A stretch of DNA of 64,000 bases from Chitinophagaceae bacterium (lineage in GTDB: Bacteria; Bacteroidota; Bacteroidia; Chitinophagales; Chitinophagaceae), in NCBI GenBank assembly GCA_016786885.1, contig JAEUVO010000049.1, positions 1 to 64,000 of the forward strand. Direction: 5' to 3'. The translations under genes and the position numbers were made by a program. Position 1 is the first letter of the stretch, and each line of letters opens with the position of its first letter. The notes beneath the pieces are model-generated. The model saw only the letters and a program-made list of their open reading frames with translations, was not told the DNA's origin and did no database searches. Positions 26,157 through 35,746 of the stretch are shown piece by piece.

Positions 26157-27701
26157 CTATATTTTGAACCCAACTGTTAGTACTGCATTGCCACCTGTCT
26201 GTTTTAAACCCGCACCTGAATAAGGGCGGTTTTGTAAACGGTATGCGAAATGCACATCTTTTCCCATTGTGTGCACATAAGTGAGATCAATGAACATCCC
26301 CTTATTCCTATAACCTAAACCACCGGTAAGCTGGAAACGGCTTCCCTTTTCACCGGCAATATCTTTATAAGGATTCCCATAGTATGCCATCCCCAGCCGG
26401 GCCATTATAGTTGTAAATTTTAACTCACCACCGGCACGGAAATTAAATGTGCCTTTATAGGCATTATCTATTGCCTTATTAAGCGATTTAAAATAGTCTT
26501 TGGTAGTTTGACTATTATCTCCTTCAGGATCGGTTGTATAGGAAGAAGCTTTATAATTCACATATTCTATGTCAGCTGTTAAAAACCCTTTTTGCTTTCT
26601 TACATCTTCAATTTCACGCAATACATAAGAACCGCTTGCCATAATACGATACGGAGTAAACATCCAGTAGGCGAATTCAGCGTCTTGTCCGCCGGTAAAT
26701 ATGTAAGAGTCCTGTGTTTGTGTACCCTGGTAGTTCTCTGTATTTGTGGTTACTGATGCATTGTATTTATCAGTAAGTCTGTAAAAAGTGGGAGTATGTA
26801 CAGCCAATCCTAATCTTACATACTCAACCGGTTTGTAGATCACACCTAATTTCAGGTTAATACCAGTACCTTTTGTAATTAGATTTTCGGTGATGGAAGC
26901 ATAGTCAAACTTATTATCTGTATTAGCAGTAGCATCTGCTTCAGTAAAGGTGGACTCCCTGTCGTATTTTAAGAAGGGTACTCCAAGTGTGAATCCAAAA
27001 TAGAATTTATCTCTTTGTGCGCCTGCGAAGGCAAGGGCCAGTTCTGTGATCCCGCCTCTGCTGGTTATAATATTTTCTTGTAATAAACCTGTTGCTATCG
27101 GTGCCCTGGTCTGGAATTGATAATTACCTGAAGAACCTCCTGCAATCGTATCAATCCAGTAAGTATTAAAAGCAAGACTGGTACCAAAAGGATAATTTTC
27201 TGCTACACTATTTGCATCACGGTCATTACTTATTTCTTCGAGAAATTTATTGGAGTAGGAATTTTGATTATTGGCACCACGGTAAGTAACATTGCTGCTG
27301 AAACTGGCTGTTCTGTTAATAGCAATGGCAAATGCAGAATTATGTTGCCTTCCGCGGTTGCCCCTTTCTGAACCGGAACCAATTACTAAACCTGTGGTAC
27401 CAAAAGAAAAATTATTTCTTTTTTCTTTTTCTGTGCGGCCGTAATAGGTGGCTTTATTATTTAAAAAATTATAGCCGGGGGTAAGTACGAAATCACCTGT
27501 TCTATAAAATCCGAGGCCTGCCGGGTTTACATAAGCAGCTGAAAGATCACCACCCAATGAGGTCATTGCTCCTCCTACTGCCTGCTGTCTGGCTGTTCCG
27601 GATGAAGTATACCATGAATAGCGCAGTGCATCTGCGGGTTCTTGTGAAAAAAGTGAAAAGGCTGGTATCAGTAGGGCTGCTGTAAATAATATTTTCTTCA
27701 T
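26157..27701 (-). CDS. OmpP1/FadL-like outer-membrane transport protein
   Basis: A 514-residue outer-membrane protein. After the signal peptide (to about residue 20), DALRYSWYTSSGTARQQAVG and GGDLSAAYVNPAGLGFYRTG (about 50-69) match the FadL/OmpP1 pattern in which an N-terminal NPAG segment plugs the barrel. The rest is beta-strands ending in GGNAVLTVGFKI. FadL proteins pass hydrophobic molecules across the outer membrane. The next gene upstream, at 27789 on the same strand, encodes a surface-type lipoprotein 87 bases away, so the pair may be coexpressed. The substrate is unknown. Confidence 0.8.
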   Translation of the reverse strand: MKKILFTAALLIPAFSLFSQEPADALRYSWYTSSGTARQQAVGGAMTSLGGDLSAAYVNPAGLGFYRTGDFVLTPGYNFLNNKATYYGRTEKEKRNNFSFGTTGLVIGSGSERGNRGRQHNSAFAIAINRTASFSSNVTYRGANNQNSYSNKFLEEISNDRDANSVAENYPFGTSLAFNTYWIDTIAGGSSGNYQFQTRAPIATGLLQENIITSRGGITELALAFAGAQRDKFYFGFTLGVPFLKYDRESTFTEADATANTDNKFDYASITENLITKGTGINLKLGVIYKPVEYVRLGLAVHTPTFYRLTDKYNASVTTNTENYQGTQTQDSYIFTGGQDAEFAYWMFTPYRIMASGSYVLREIEDVRKQKGFLTADIEYVNYKASSYTTDPEGDNSQTTKDYFKSLNKAIDNAYKGTFNFRAGGELKFTTIMARLGMAYYGNPYKDIAGEKGSRFQLTGGLGYRNKGMFIDLTYVHTMGKDVHFAYRLQNRPYSGAGLKQTGGNAVLTVGFKI

Positions 27702-27788
27702 GTTTTCTTGAATTACAGGTAGAGAATGATAGGCTCAGTAGTACTGAACAAATTTTATCTGACTGCTGATAACTGACAGTTATAGTGA

Positions 27789-28481
27789 TTAAAATCTTCT
27801 AACAGGAGCACTTCCGCCACTGCTGCCGCCAGATGATGACGAACTGGAGCTTGAATTACTGGAGGAAGAATTGCTGTTTGAATTACTATTGCTGGAGGAA
27901 TTGTTGCTGCTTCTGAAAATATCCCTCAGCACATTACCCGAATTGTTATTTGATCTGTTACTGTTACGGGGCTGGGAATAAGTGTTGTTGTTTGAGCCCG
28001 AAGTATTGCCCGGCATACCATATTTCGGATTTCTGTAAGTTGTATTTTTTACAGAAGTTGATGTATTGTTATTGTATGTATTCAGGTTGAAAGTCCTCGG
28101 CTTATTGTAAGTCGTTTTAGTATTAATGAAAACTGTACTGTGACAATAAGGGTTATAGTAGTAGTTCCAGGTATTGTATGGATTGTAGTATGAGCCATAA
28201 TAGTAATTATGACCAAATCCCCAGCGTTCGAAATAATACCAGTCGTTCAGGTCATTCCAGCGATAACGGTTTCTTACTTTCATCCGCAGATATCGGTCTT
28301 CATAATAATCTTCTTCATAGCGGTAGCGACGATCATCTTCTCTCTCAGTTCTTACATATTCATCTTGCGGACGTTCGGGAGAATAGTACACATCATCGGG
28401 TGTCTGACCGGTTTTATATGCTGTGGTACAACTGCTGATTGCAAGGACAAGTACTGCCAGGAGTAAAATAGGTGATTTCAT
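27789..28481 (-). CDS. Tyr/Arg-rich lipoprotein with Ser/Asn low-complexity tail
   Basis: A 230-residue lipoprotein: the signal ends in LAISSC (Cys18). It has a highly charged Tyr/Arg/Glu/Asp-rich region (about 30-80), an aromatic Tyr/Asn/Trp region (about 80-115), and a long Ser/Asn tail (about 185-222) finishing GGSSGGSAPVRRF. Similar low-complexity lipoproteins are common in this phylum and are sometimes misnamed vitellogenin-like. No enzymatic motif is seen. The biased composition suggests an extended envelope or surface polymer-contact role. The Ser tail is encoded by simple AGC/TCC/AAT-type repeats that could change length by slippage. Confidence 0.7.
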   Translation of the reverse strand: MKSPILLLAVLVLAISSCTTAYKTGQTPDDVYYSPERPQDEYVRTEREDDRRYRYEEDYYEDRYLRMKVRNRYRWNDLNDWYYFERWGFGHNYYYGSYYNPYNTWNYYYNPYCHSTVFINTKTTYNKPRTFNLNTYNNNTSTSVKNTTYRNPKYGMPGNTSGSNNNTYSQPRNSNRSNNNSGNVLRDIFRSSNNSSSNSNSNSNSSSSNSSSSSSSSGGSSGGSAPVRRF

Positions 28482-28515
28482 GGCAAATGGTTTATCGGGT
28501 TAAAGTTGAAGTTAC

Positions 28516-28523
28516 TACTTTTG
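28516..28523 (+). promoter_or_regulatory. Candidate -7 box (TACTTTTG) upstream of proS
   Basis: TACTTTTG matches TAnnTTTG. It would give proS a leader of about 125 bases. No good -33 element is seen at ideal spacing. Confidence 0.35.
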
Positions 28524-28652
28524 TGCGACTTTTAACGGTACACAATCGTTTGCACTTAAATACACTGCAAAGATTTAACCATTCCGTGAATTATTGCATA
28601 CCAGCCTGTTAAATTAGATTTAAAGGTTGGATTGCGGATTAAACTAATATAA

Positions 28653-30131
28653 ATGAGCAAAGAGATCACTTCGAGGGCAGCTGATTATTCTCAATGGTAT
28701 AATGACCTGGTAATAAAAGGGGAATTAGCGGATTATTCTGCAGTCAGGGGCTGTATGGTTATTAAGCCTTATGGGTTTGCCCTTTGGGAAAATATGCGGG
28801 ATACACTGGATCGGATGTTCAAAGATACCGGGCATGTTAATGCTTATTTCCCCTTGTTTGTACCCAAGAGTTTATTTGAAGCGGAAGAAAAAAATGCGGA
28901 AGGTTTCGCAAAAGAATGTGCTATTGTTACCCATTACCGGTTAAAGGCCGATCCTGATAAAAAAGGAAAGCTCATTGTGGACACAGAGGCAAAATTGGAA
29001 GAAGAGTTAATTATACGGCCAACAAGCGAAGCTATTATTTGGAATACCTATAAAGGATGGATACAGTCGTACCGTGACCTTCCTTTGCTGATTAATCAAT
29101 GGGCCAATGTAGTTCGTTGGGAAATGCGTACAAGATTGTTTTTGCGTACTGCAGAATTTTTATGGCAGGAAGGGCATACAGCCCATGCTACAAAAGAGGA
29201 GGCATTGGAAGAAACGATTAAAATGCTGGATGTTTACGCTGATTTTGCCGAAAACTGGATGGCACTTCCTGTTATCAAAGGTGTTAAGACCGCCAATGAA
29301 CGTTTTGCCGGGGCAGAGGATACCTATTGTATTGAAGCATTGATGCAGGATGGAAAAGCACTGCAGGCCGGAACGTCTCATTTCCTGGGTCAGAATTTTG
29401 CCAAAGCCTTTGATGTCAAGTTTAGTGATAAAGAAAATAAGCTGGAATATGTATGGGCTACCAGTTGGGGTGTAAGTACAAGACTGATAGGTGCGTTGGT
29501 AATGGCGCATAGCGATGACCAGGGATTGATATTACCGCCAAAAATAGCGCCGCTACAGGTGGTTATTGTGCCCATCTATAAAGGAGATGAGCAAAAAACT
29601 GCTATTGATAAAAAGGTAAACGAAATTATTAAAGAACTAAAAGCCTTAAGCATAAGGGTAAAATATGATGATAATGACAATGCCAGACCGGGGTGGAAAT
29701 TTGCAGAATACGAAATGAAGGGTGTACCCGTGAGGCTGGCCATTGGCGCAAGAGACCTGGAAAAAAATGTGGTTGAAATTGCCCGCCGGGATACAAAAGA
29801 AAAAAATGTGGTCAGTCTTGATGGGGTAGCACAGTACGTAAATGTGCTGTTGGGAGATATTCAGCAAAATATGTTCAACAAAGCAAAACTTTACCGGGAT
29901 GAACATATTACTCAGGCCAATAACTGGGGAGAATTTGAAAAACTGTTGGATGAAAAAGGGGGTTTTATAGCTGCCCATTGGGATGGCACCGCTGAAACAG
30001 AAGAAGCGATCAAGGAGAAAACAAAAGCAACGATCCGTTGTATTCCGCTTGATAACCAGCAGGAAGAGGGCAAATGTATATTGACAGGTAATCCTTCTTC
30101 ACAAAGAGTTTTGTTTGCAAGGGCTTATTAG
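28653..30131 (+). CDS. proS: Prolyl-tRNA synthetase (short, archaeal/eukaryote-like type)
   Basis: A 492-residue class II synthetase that charges tRNA-Pro. [18 protein letters not shown] leads into motif 1. [20 protein letters not shown] is close to motif 2. [18 protein letters not shown] and [20 protein letters not shown] form motif 3. The editing domain of the long bacterial type is absent. The anticodon-binding domain covers about 300-400, and the C-terminal zinc-like extension is present in the last 90 residues. The length fits the short type common in Bacteroidota. It is followed by its own hairpin terminator. Confidence 0.95.
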   Translation: MSKEITSRAADYSQWYNDLVIKGELADYSAVRGCMVIKPYGFALWENMRDTLDRMFKDTGHVNAYFPLFVPKSLFEAEEKNAEGFAKECAIVTHYRLKADPDKKGKLIVDTEAKLEEELIIRPTSEAIIWNTYKGWIQSYRDLPLLINQWANVVRWEMRTRLFLRTAEFLWQEGHTAHATKEEALEETIKMLDVYADFAENWMALPVIKGVKTANERFAGAEDTYCIEALMQDGKALQAGTSHFLGQNFAKAFDVKFSDKENKLEYVWATSWGVSTRLIGALVMAHSDDQGLILPPKIAPLQVVIVPIYKGDEQKTAIDKKVNEIIKELKALSIRVKYDDNDNARPGWKFAEYEMKGVPVRLAIGARDLEKNVVEIARRDTKEKNVVSLDGVAQYVNVLLGDIQQNMFNKAKLYRDEHITQANNWGEFEKLLDEKGGFIAAHWDGTAETEEAIKEKTKATIRCIPLDNQQEEGKCILTGNPSSQRVLFARAY

Positions 30132-30146
30132 ATTGTAGCATTTTTT

Positions 30147-30197
30147 ACTCCGGGTATATATCATAAAAAGATTTGCGGTATACTGCCCGGAGTTTTA
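30147..30197 (+). terminator. Intrinsic terminator after proS
   Basis: ACTCCGGGTATA pairs with TATACTGCCCGGAGT (a 2-base bulge), followed by TTTTATATTT. Confidence 0.65.
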
Positions 30198-30224
30198 TAT
30201 TTATACAAATCAAAACCAACCAAC

Positions 30225-30701
30225 ATGGAACAAAATCAGGACAACTCATTATTTAACCTCAGTGTAGACACTGTCTGCAAAACTCATCTTAAAGAAACAG
30301 CAGGCTGGGCTAAGTTTTTAGCTATTGTAGGAATGATTATGTGTGTGTTGATGGCAATTGGCGGATTCGTATTTGCTTTTTACCTGTCCAAATCAATGTC
30401 TGAATTTGACGATGGATTCAGAAGTTACAGAAATTCCGCAGATTCAACTGCTATGGGAGTAACCATGGGGATCACTTACCTGCTGTTTGCAGTTATTTAT
30501 TTTTTCCCTTGCCTGTTCACCCTCCGGTTTGCCAATCATACCAAGAATGCTATTAATGCAAATGACCAGGCATCGCTGAACGAGGGATTGAAAAACCTGA
30601 AGGTAACATTCCGGTACATGGGTATCTTAACTGTTATAGCCCTTGCTTTTATCATTATCGCTTTCCTCCTCGGCGGTTTTGCGGCTATTATGACTATGTA
30701 A
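30225..30701 (+). CDS. DUF5362-like small membrane protein
   Basis: A 158-residue inner-membrane protein with hydrophobic segments at about 28-52, 78-100 and 130-155. It has a soluble N-terminus with LSVDTVCKTHLKETAGWAKF and a conserved FANHTKNAINANDQASL loop. It resembles Bacteroidota DUF5362 proteins, which have no assigned role. It stands alone between two hairpins. Confidence 0.65.
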   Translation: MEQNQDNSLFNLSVDTVCKTHLKETAGWAKFLAIVGMIMCVLMAIGGFVFAFYLSKSMSEFDDGFRSYRNSADSTAMGVTMGITYLLFAVIYFFPCLFTLRFANHTKNAINANDQASLNEGLKNLKVTFRYMGILTVIALAFIIIAFLLGGFAAIMTM

Positions 30702-30723
30702 TTTTTATAGCAAAGAATAAACG

Positions 30724-30757
30724 AAACCTGCATTATACTTAAATGCAGGTTTTTATT
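30724..30757. terminator. Intrinsic terminator between convergent genes
   Basis: AAACCTGCATT and AATGCAGGTTT form a perfect stem with an ATACTTA-type loop and a T-run. It ends within the last codons of the convergent RDD gene. Confidence 0.75.
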
Positions 30758-31574
30758 TTACAGAGATATAATTGTAGTCCTTCAGTAATACATCGAGAAA
30801 ATCGAAAGGAGGCAGGGCGGATTCTATTTTTAGATGATTTTTTATTTTGGAGCTGGCGGCCTCCGCCATTTCATAATCACCTTTTTTTCGGGCTGTTTCT
30901 AAAATGCTTTTGATCGCATTAATGTCTTTGTCGCTAAGCTGCATGATCTGCGGAAAGGAAGGTACATAGCTATCGGCTACATCAATAAATACAGTGTCTT
31001 CAATATTTCCTTTTGAGTGAGTACGGATTAGAATTGTTTTTGCGAGAATATCGCCAATACGTTGCCCCTTTTTTGAAGAAACCACTAGCACAACATCGGT
31101 GATAAGAAAACCTAATCCAAATAATACAATAAAAACTGTTTCCGCATTTTCAAAACTGGGGCTGGAAGCAACAAAGAAAAGTATCATGACGATCCACAGA
31201 TCAGATAACCGGAGTAACCATCGGATCAGGTACTGGCTGATACTGGCTTTACCTCCATGTTCATCCACTACCCGAAGTCCCATTACTTTTTTACCAAGGC
31301 TTTGGCCGTTCAGTGTCAATTCGAGGATTATATGATAGAGCATGATAGGAGTGAGAAGTAATAAGCCAACAGCCCACAGGTTATGGCCGGCATCTTCATC
31401 AAAGTAGTTTGAACGACTGGCTATAGAAGTGTATATCTCTCCGGCAATTCTGAGATAAAAATATTCAATGATCATATCTATCATCAGGGCCAGCAAGCGA
31501 CGGTAGAATTCGGGTATCTCGAACTCAAGCTCAATATTAAAATTTGTGGGGACTTTGATGACCGCCATCGACAA
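30753..31574 (-). CDS. RDD family membrane protein
   Basis: A 273-residue protein. An RDD domain (about 22-190) begins EFYRRLLALMIDMIIEYF, includes the conserved LTLNGQSLGKKVMGLRVVD (about 106-124), and has four to five membrane segments. The C-terminal 80 residues are soluble and helical. RDD proteins are thought to transport small solutes or ions, but the function here is not known. It is divergent from a SpoIIM-like gene that begins the DUF4129/DUF4350/MoxR/DUF58 run. RDD genes regularly accompany that set, so a joint function is likely. Confidence 0.85.
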   Translation of the reverse strand: MSMAVIKVPTNFNIELEFEIPEFYRRLLALMIDMIIEYFYLRIAGEIYTSIASRSNYFDEDAGHNLWAVGLLLLTPIMLYHIILELTLNGQSLGKKVMGLRVVDEHGGKASISQYLIRWLLRLSDLWIVMILFFVASSPSFENAETVFIVLFGLGFLITDVVLVVSSKKGQRIGDILAKTILIRTHSKGNIEDTVFIDVADSYVPSFPQIMQLSDKDINAIKSILETARKKGDYEMAEAASSKIKNHLKIESALPPFDFLDVLLKDYNYISVK

Positions 31575-31701
31575 AGGAATTATAAGTCAAAATAATACTT
31601 TAAATGTAAATATCAGGCCTAAGTTCTTTTAAAAAATACTTATCAGCGGGTATTTTTTAATCACTCATAAATGCTGTATTTTACGCCAAAACTACCCTTT
31701 T

Positions 31702-32670
31702 TTGAGAGAGGCATTGTTTATAAAGAAGAATAAGGAACGCTGGCTGGAGAACCAGCATAATCCATCTCAGGATCCGGATGAAATGGCTGCCTCTTTTACT
31801 CAACTGGTGGATGACTTGGCTTACGCCAAAACTTTTTATCCTTCCGGCAAAGTAACGGCCTATATTAATTCACAGGCTTCGAAAATTTACCTTGATATTT
31901 ATAAGAACAGGAAAGAGGAATCTAACCGGATCATTACTTTCTGGAAGTATGACCTGCCACTGACTATACGAAAACATCATGGGGTGATTCTTTTTTCATT
32001 TGTAGTGTTTGTGATATTTTTTGCGATTGGCTTCTTTACTTCACAACAGGATGGTGATGTGGCAAGAAGTTTTTTTGGTGATTCATATGTTGACAAAACT
32101 GTTGAGAATATTGAGAGCGGAAACCCTTTTGGTATTTATGAGTCGGGCAGTCCGTTATTGAGCTGGCTGGGGATAATGATCAATAACATCAAGGTGGCGT
32201 TGCTGATGTTTGTGTCAGGTTTGTTTTGTGGTATACCTGCACTTTATAAACATGCAGAGACCAGTGCTATGGTAGGGATATTCGATCAGTTTTTTGCAGC
32301 CCGGGGCTTCGGAATTGATTTCTGGCTGGTAGTGTTTGTTCATGGTACGCTGGAGATTACAGCACTGATCATTTCTACCGCTGCAGGCCTTGTGTTAGGT
32401 AAAAGTTTTCTGTTTCCCGGAACCATAAAAAGAATGGATGCTTTTAAACAGGGTGCCAAAGACGGTGTGAAAATAATGATTGGATTAATGCCAGTATTTG
32501 CCCTCGCTGCTTTCTTTGAAGGATTTATCACCCGCCTGTACAATGATGTATCTGTTTTAACAACCATCATTTTTGCTTTGTCTGTTCTGTTTGTAGTATG
32601 GTATTTTATTATCTACCCGATACGGCTTCACAAAAAACTATCTGTGCAATTAAATGAGGAGGAAGTATAA
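31702..32670 (+). CDS. SpoIIM-like (stage II sporulation M family) membrane protein
   Basis: A 322-residue polytopic protein of the SpoIIM/DUF95 family, found in many non-sporulating bacteria. The N-terminus MREALFIKKNKERWLE matches the family only if TTG 31702 is the start codon; no in-frame ATG is present there. About five hydrophobic segments lie between 95 and 310, with FVHGTLEITALIISTAAGLV (about 212-231) the most conserved block. Its stop codon abuts the GTG of the next gene. The family is linked by neighbourhood to MoxR/DUF58 chaperone-like systems; biochemical activity is unknown. Confidence 0.85.
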   Translation: MREALFIKKNKERWLENQHNPSQDPDEMAASFTQLVDDLAYAKTFYPSGKVTAYINSQASKIYLDIYKNRKEESNRIITFWKYDLPLTIRKHHGVILFSFVVFVIFFAIGFFTSQQDGDVARSFFGDSYVDKTVENIESGNPFGIYESGSPLLSWLGIMINNIKVALLMFVSGLFCGIPALYKHAETSAMVGIFDQFFAARGFGIDFWLVVFVHGTLEITALIISTAAGLVLGKSFLFPGTIKRMDAFKQGAKDGVKIMIGLMPVFALAAFFEGFITRLYNDVSVLTTIIFALSVLFVVWYFIIYPIRLHKKLSVQLNEEEV

Positions 32671-33498
32671 GTGCTGAATAAAACGGATATGCGAAGAAAT
32701 GATCTTTTTCCCTGCAGGATACTACTGATCTGCATGCTTATGATCTGTTCAATTTACTCAATGGGACAGAATTATGAGGATACAACTGTTATTGTTGAAG
32801 GAATAAAAGATGAACCTCCGGCAGAAGAAACAAATTATGATGAGGAGCCTGATGAGCAAAAGGAACCTGATTTTCTTCAGGTAAATAAAACAGATACTCT
32901 TTTAACTGGTGTACGCAGGTTGCCTGATAGCCTTGTTAAAAAAATGCAGGCCGATGGTGACTTTTGGTATGCTAATACTGAGTTTGAAAAGAGAAACGCA
33001 AAGCCGGCCAGCAACGAACAGCCTTATATCCCTATTGGGCAGCAAGCATGGTTTAAAACACTGATGTGGTTGGTGATAATCGCAGTGTTTGCGGCTGCTA
33101 TAATTTTTTATCTCGCTGACAGTAATGTGGGATTATTCCGGCGTACTAAAAAAGTGAAGGAAGCCGAACAGGCAGATGAAGAAATGCCTGAAGATATCTT
33201 TGCGATCAATTACCAGCGGGAGATAGACAAGGCAACTGCACAGGGTAATTATCGGCTGGCCGTGCGGCTCATGTTTTTAAGATTACTAAAAAATATGTCG
33301 GAAAGAAATATTATCCGTTACCAGCAGGATAAAACAAATTTTGATTACCTGATGCAGTTACATAACACGGCATATTACAAGGATTTTTTCCGTATCACCC
33401 GTAACTATGAATACAGTTGGTATGGAAAATTTGATGTAAGCGAAGAAGCCTACAGGCTAATAAGAAAAGACTTTGATCAATTAGAAACAGGGATGTAA
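32671..33498 (+). CDS. DUF4129 domain membrane protein
   Basis: A 275-residue protein. A signal-like hydrophobic N-terminus is followed by an acidic periplasmic stretch (about 30-65), one membrane helix at about 128-150, and a cytoplasmic C-terminal DUF4129 region (about 180-270, with YRLAVRLMFLRLLKNMSERN and FRITRNYEYSWYGKF). Transglutaminase-associated and MoxR-associated DUF4129 proteins share this layout. Start could be GTG 32671, touching the SpoIIM stop, or ATG 32689, which begins directly at the signal. It sits in a tight operon. Confidence 0.8.
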   Translation: MLNKTDMRRNDLFPCRILLICMLMICSIYSMGQNYEDTTVIVEGIKDEPPAEETNYDEEPDEQKEPDFLQVNKTDTLLTGVRRLPDSLVKKMQADGDFWYANTEFEKRNAKPASNEQPYIPIGQQAWFKTLMWLVIIAVFAAAIIFYLADSNVGLFRRTKKVKEAEQADEEMPEDIFAINYQREIDKATAQGNYRLAVRLMFLRLLKNMSERNIIRYQQDKTNFDYLMQLHNTAYYKDFFRITRNYEYSWYGKFDVSEEAYRLIRKDFDQLETGM

Positions 33499-33504
33499 AA
33501 TAAT

Positions 33505-34737
33505 TTGAAAAAAAATACACCATATATTCTTGGTTTCTTACTGTTAGCAGCTCTTATTGTTTTGTTTATCACAGGAGGAGATAAAAATACAAATAGCCGT
33601 AAACTGGATGAAAGAATCACTTATCGGAAAAATGATAAAATGCCTTATGCCACTTATGTGGCTTACAACAATCTGGAACATCTTTTTCCCAAAGCCAGCA
33701 TAAGTGCCAGCCGCCTTGAGCCGGGTTACTGGGATTCAGTTTCAATGTATGATACCAGGCAGGCTTATATAGCTATTACTGACCGTTTCAGTGCAGACAA
33801 AGATGAAATAAGAAAACTCATTTCATTTGCAAGGGCCGGAAACGACGTTTTTATCAGTGCCAGGTATATTTCTGCTGCTACTGATAATGCACTTGGTTGC
33901 AGCAGCAGTGCTTTTGATCTTTCTTTTATTTCTGTAAGTGATCTGAAGGAAGATATAGTGGTTTCACTTAATAAACCTCCTTTCACAGATACATTACGAT
34001 ACCGGTATCCCGGCAGAACGTTTGGTTCTTATTTTTCAGAAGTGGATTCTTCCACTACTGAAATAATGGGCTATGATGAACAAGGAAGACCAAACTTTAT
34101 TCATTTGAGAGCAGGAGATGGTCATTTTTATGTTCATCTGGAACCACTTGCTTTCAGTAACTACTTTTTGCTGCATAAGAATAATATTGACTATTATGAA
34201 AAGGCTTTATCTGTGATTGATGAAGGTGTCAGCAAAATTGTTTGGGATGAATACTACTTATATAAACAAAGAGAGAATCAGCGTAAACCCCGAAATGAGG
34301 GATGGTTAAGTGTTCTATTTCGTTATCCCGCATTTAAAGCAGCATTGCTCACTGCGATTTTTACATTGGGTTTCTATGTATTGATGGAAATGAGACGAAA
34401 GCAACGCTATATTCCCGTATTAAAAAAACCAAAGAACGATTCACTGGATTTTGTAAAAACTATTGGGCGGCTATATTATGACAAAGGAGATCACAGGAAC
34501 CTTTGCCGGAAAATGGCTTCTTACTTCCTGGAGCATGTAAGAAACAGGTACAAACTTTCAACCGGCAGGTTAGATGATGAATTTGTTCGCAACCTGCATT
34601 ATAAATCTGGGGTAGATCGAAATGAGATCAGCGATATTGTATCTTTTGTAAAATACCTTGAGCAGGCGGCGGGAGTCAACCAGCAGCAGCTTGTTCATTT
34701 TCATAAACAACTTGAATTATTCTATCAAAAAGCATAA
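33505..34737 (+). CDS. DUF4350 domain membrane protein
   Basis: A 410-residue protein anchored by an N-terminal helix (about 7-23) and a second helix near 268-288. Between them lies a periplasmic GATase-like or ThuA-like beta/alpha domain (DUF4350) with RLEPGYWDS and FISARYIS. After the second helix comes a basic helical cytoplasmic region. Start codon is TTG 33505 (MKKNTPYILGFLLLAALIV), as no ATG gives the signal-anchor. It overlaps nothing but lies 6 bases after the DUF4129 gene and 2 bases before the MoxR gene. Role unknown. Confidence 0.75.
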   Translation: MKKNTPYILGFLLLAALIVLFITGGDKNTNSRKLDERITYRKNDKMPYATYVAYNNLEHLFPKASISASRLEPGYWDSVSMYDTRQAYIAITDRFSADKDEIRKLISFARAGNDVFISARYISAATDNALGCSSSAFDLSFISVSDLKEDIVVSLNKPPFTDTLRYRYPGRTFGSYFSEVDSSTTEIMGYDEQGRPNFIHLRAGDGHFYVHLEPLAFSNYFLLHKNNIDYYEKALSVIDEGVSKIVWDEYYLYKQRENQRKPRNEGWLSVLFRYPAFKAALLTAIFTLGFYVLMEMRRKQRYIPVLKKPKNDSLDFVKTIGRLYYDKGDHRNLCRKMASYFLEHVRNRYKLSTGRLDDEFVRNLHYKSGVDRNEISDIVSFVKYLEQAAGVNQQQLVHFHKQLELFYQKA

Positions 34738-34739
34738 AT

Positions 34740-35717
34740 ATGGAAGAACAAATTTTTCATCAACGAACTGATCTCTCTGCATTGAACAATGCGGTGCTAT
34801 CTATCCGCAATGAGATAAAAAAGATAATAGTTGGCCAGGACGAAATGGTAAAACTTATTATAGCTGCTTTACTGGCTGATGGGCATGTGCTCATTGAAGG
34901 AGTGCCTGGTGTGGCAAAGACCTTAACGGCCAAACTGGTGGCTAAAAGTGTGAATGCAGGATTCTCCCGCATCCAATTCACTCCTGATCTGATGCCTTCC
35001 GATGTATTAGGTACACCAGTGTTTAATCCTAAGGAAGCAAGTTTCGAATTTAAAAAAGGACCCATATTCAGCAATATTGTTTTAGTGGATGAAATAAACA
35101 GGGCCCCTGCTAAAACACAATCAGCGTTGCTGGAAATAATGGAGGAGAGACAAGCCACAGTAGACGGCAGAAGTTACCCGATGGCATCTCCTTTTATGGT
35201 ACTTGCTACACAAAACCCGGTAGAGCAGGAGGGTACTTACCGGTTGCCCGAAGCACAACTGGATCGGTTTCTTTTTAAGATAACCGTTCCTTACCCAACC
35301 GAATCAGAGGAGATGAGCATTCTTACCCAGTTTCATAATATGGGCAACACTTCTGCGCTGGATATGATTCAGCCAGCCCTTAATGGCCCGCAGGTTGCTG
35401 CTTTGCGGCAGCAGATAAAAACACAGGTGGTAGAAGAGAAACTACTGCAGTTCATTGCCAGGCTTATTCACCAGACAAGAAATCATAAATCAATCTACCT
35501 TGGTGCATCGCCGAGAGCATCATTGGCGATAATGAATGCCTCAAAAGCCATGGCTGCTATGCAAGGCCGTGATTTTGTAACACCTGATGATATCCTTTCA
35601 GTAGTTACGCCGGTTCTTCGTCACCGTATCATTCTCTCTCCGGATAAGGAAATGGAGGGTATCAGTGAAGATGATGTGATCAAACAAATCATACAGGGAA
35701 TGGATGTGCCAAGATAA
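34740..35717 (+). CDS. MoxR family AAA+ ATPase
   Basis: A 325-residue AAA+ ATPase. Walker A GVPGVAKT is at 54-61. Walker B is VLVDEINRAP near 114-123. Sensor 1 is ATQNPVEQEGTYRLPEAQLDRF around 155-176. Sensor 2 lies in GASPRASLAIMNASKA (about 257-272). MoxR proteins act as chaperones that mature or activate partner proteins, often with VWA or DUF58 proteins. The DUF58 gene 30 bases downstream supports that pairing. All nucleotide-binding residues appear intact. Confidence 0.93.
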   Translation: MEEQIFHQRTDLSALNNAVLSIRNEIKKIIVGQDEMVKLIIAALLADGHVLIEGVPGVAKTLTAKLVAKSVNAGFSRIQFTPDLMPSDVLGTPVFNPKEASFEFKKGPIFSNIVLVDEINRAPAKTQSALLEIMEERQATVDGRSYPMASPFMVLATQNPVEQEGTYRLPEAQLDRFLFKITVPYPTESEEMSILTQFHNMGNTSALDMIQPALNGPQVAALRQQIKTQVVEEKLLQFIARLIHQTRNHKSIYLGASPRASLAIMNASKAMAAMQGRDFVTPDDILSVVTPVLRHRIILSPDKEMEGISEDDVIKQIIQGMDVPR

Positions 35718-35746
35718 TTTCTGTATAAAGCTGTAATAAATGTAAG

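Noticed and set aside
27789..27930. CRISPR-like or satellite repeat from the Ser/Asn codons
   Set aside because: It is in-frame low-complexity coding sequence without unique spacers.
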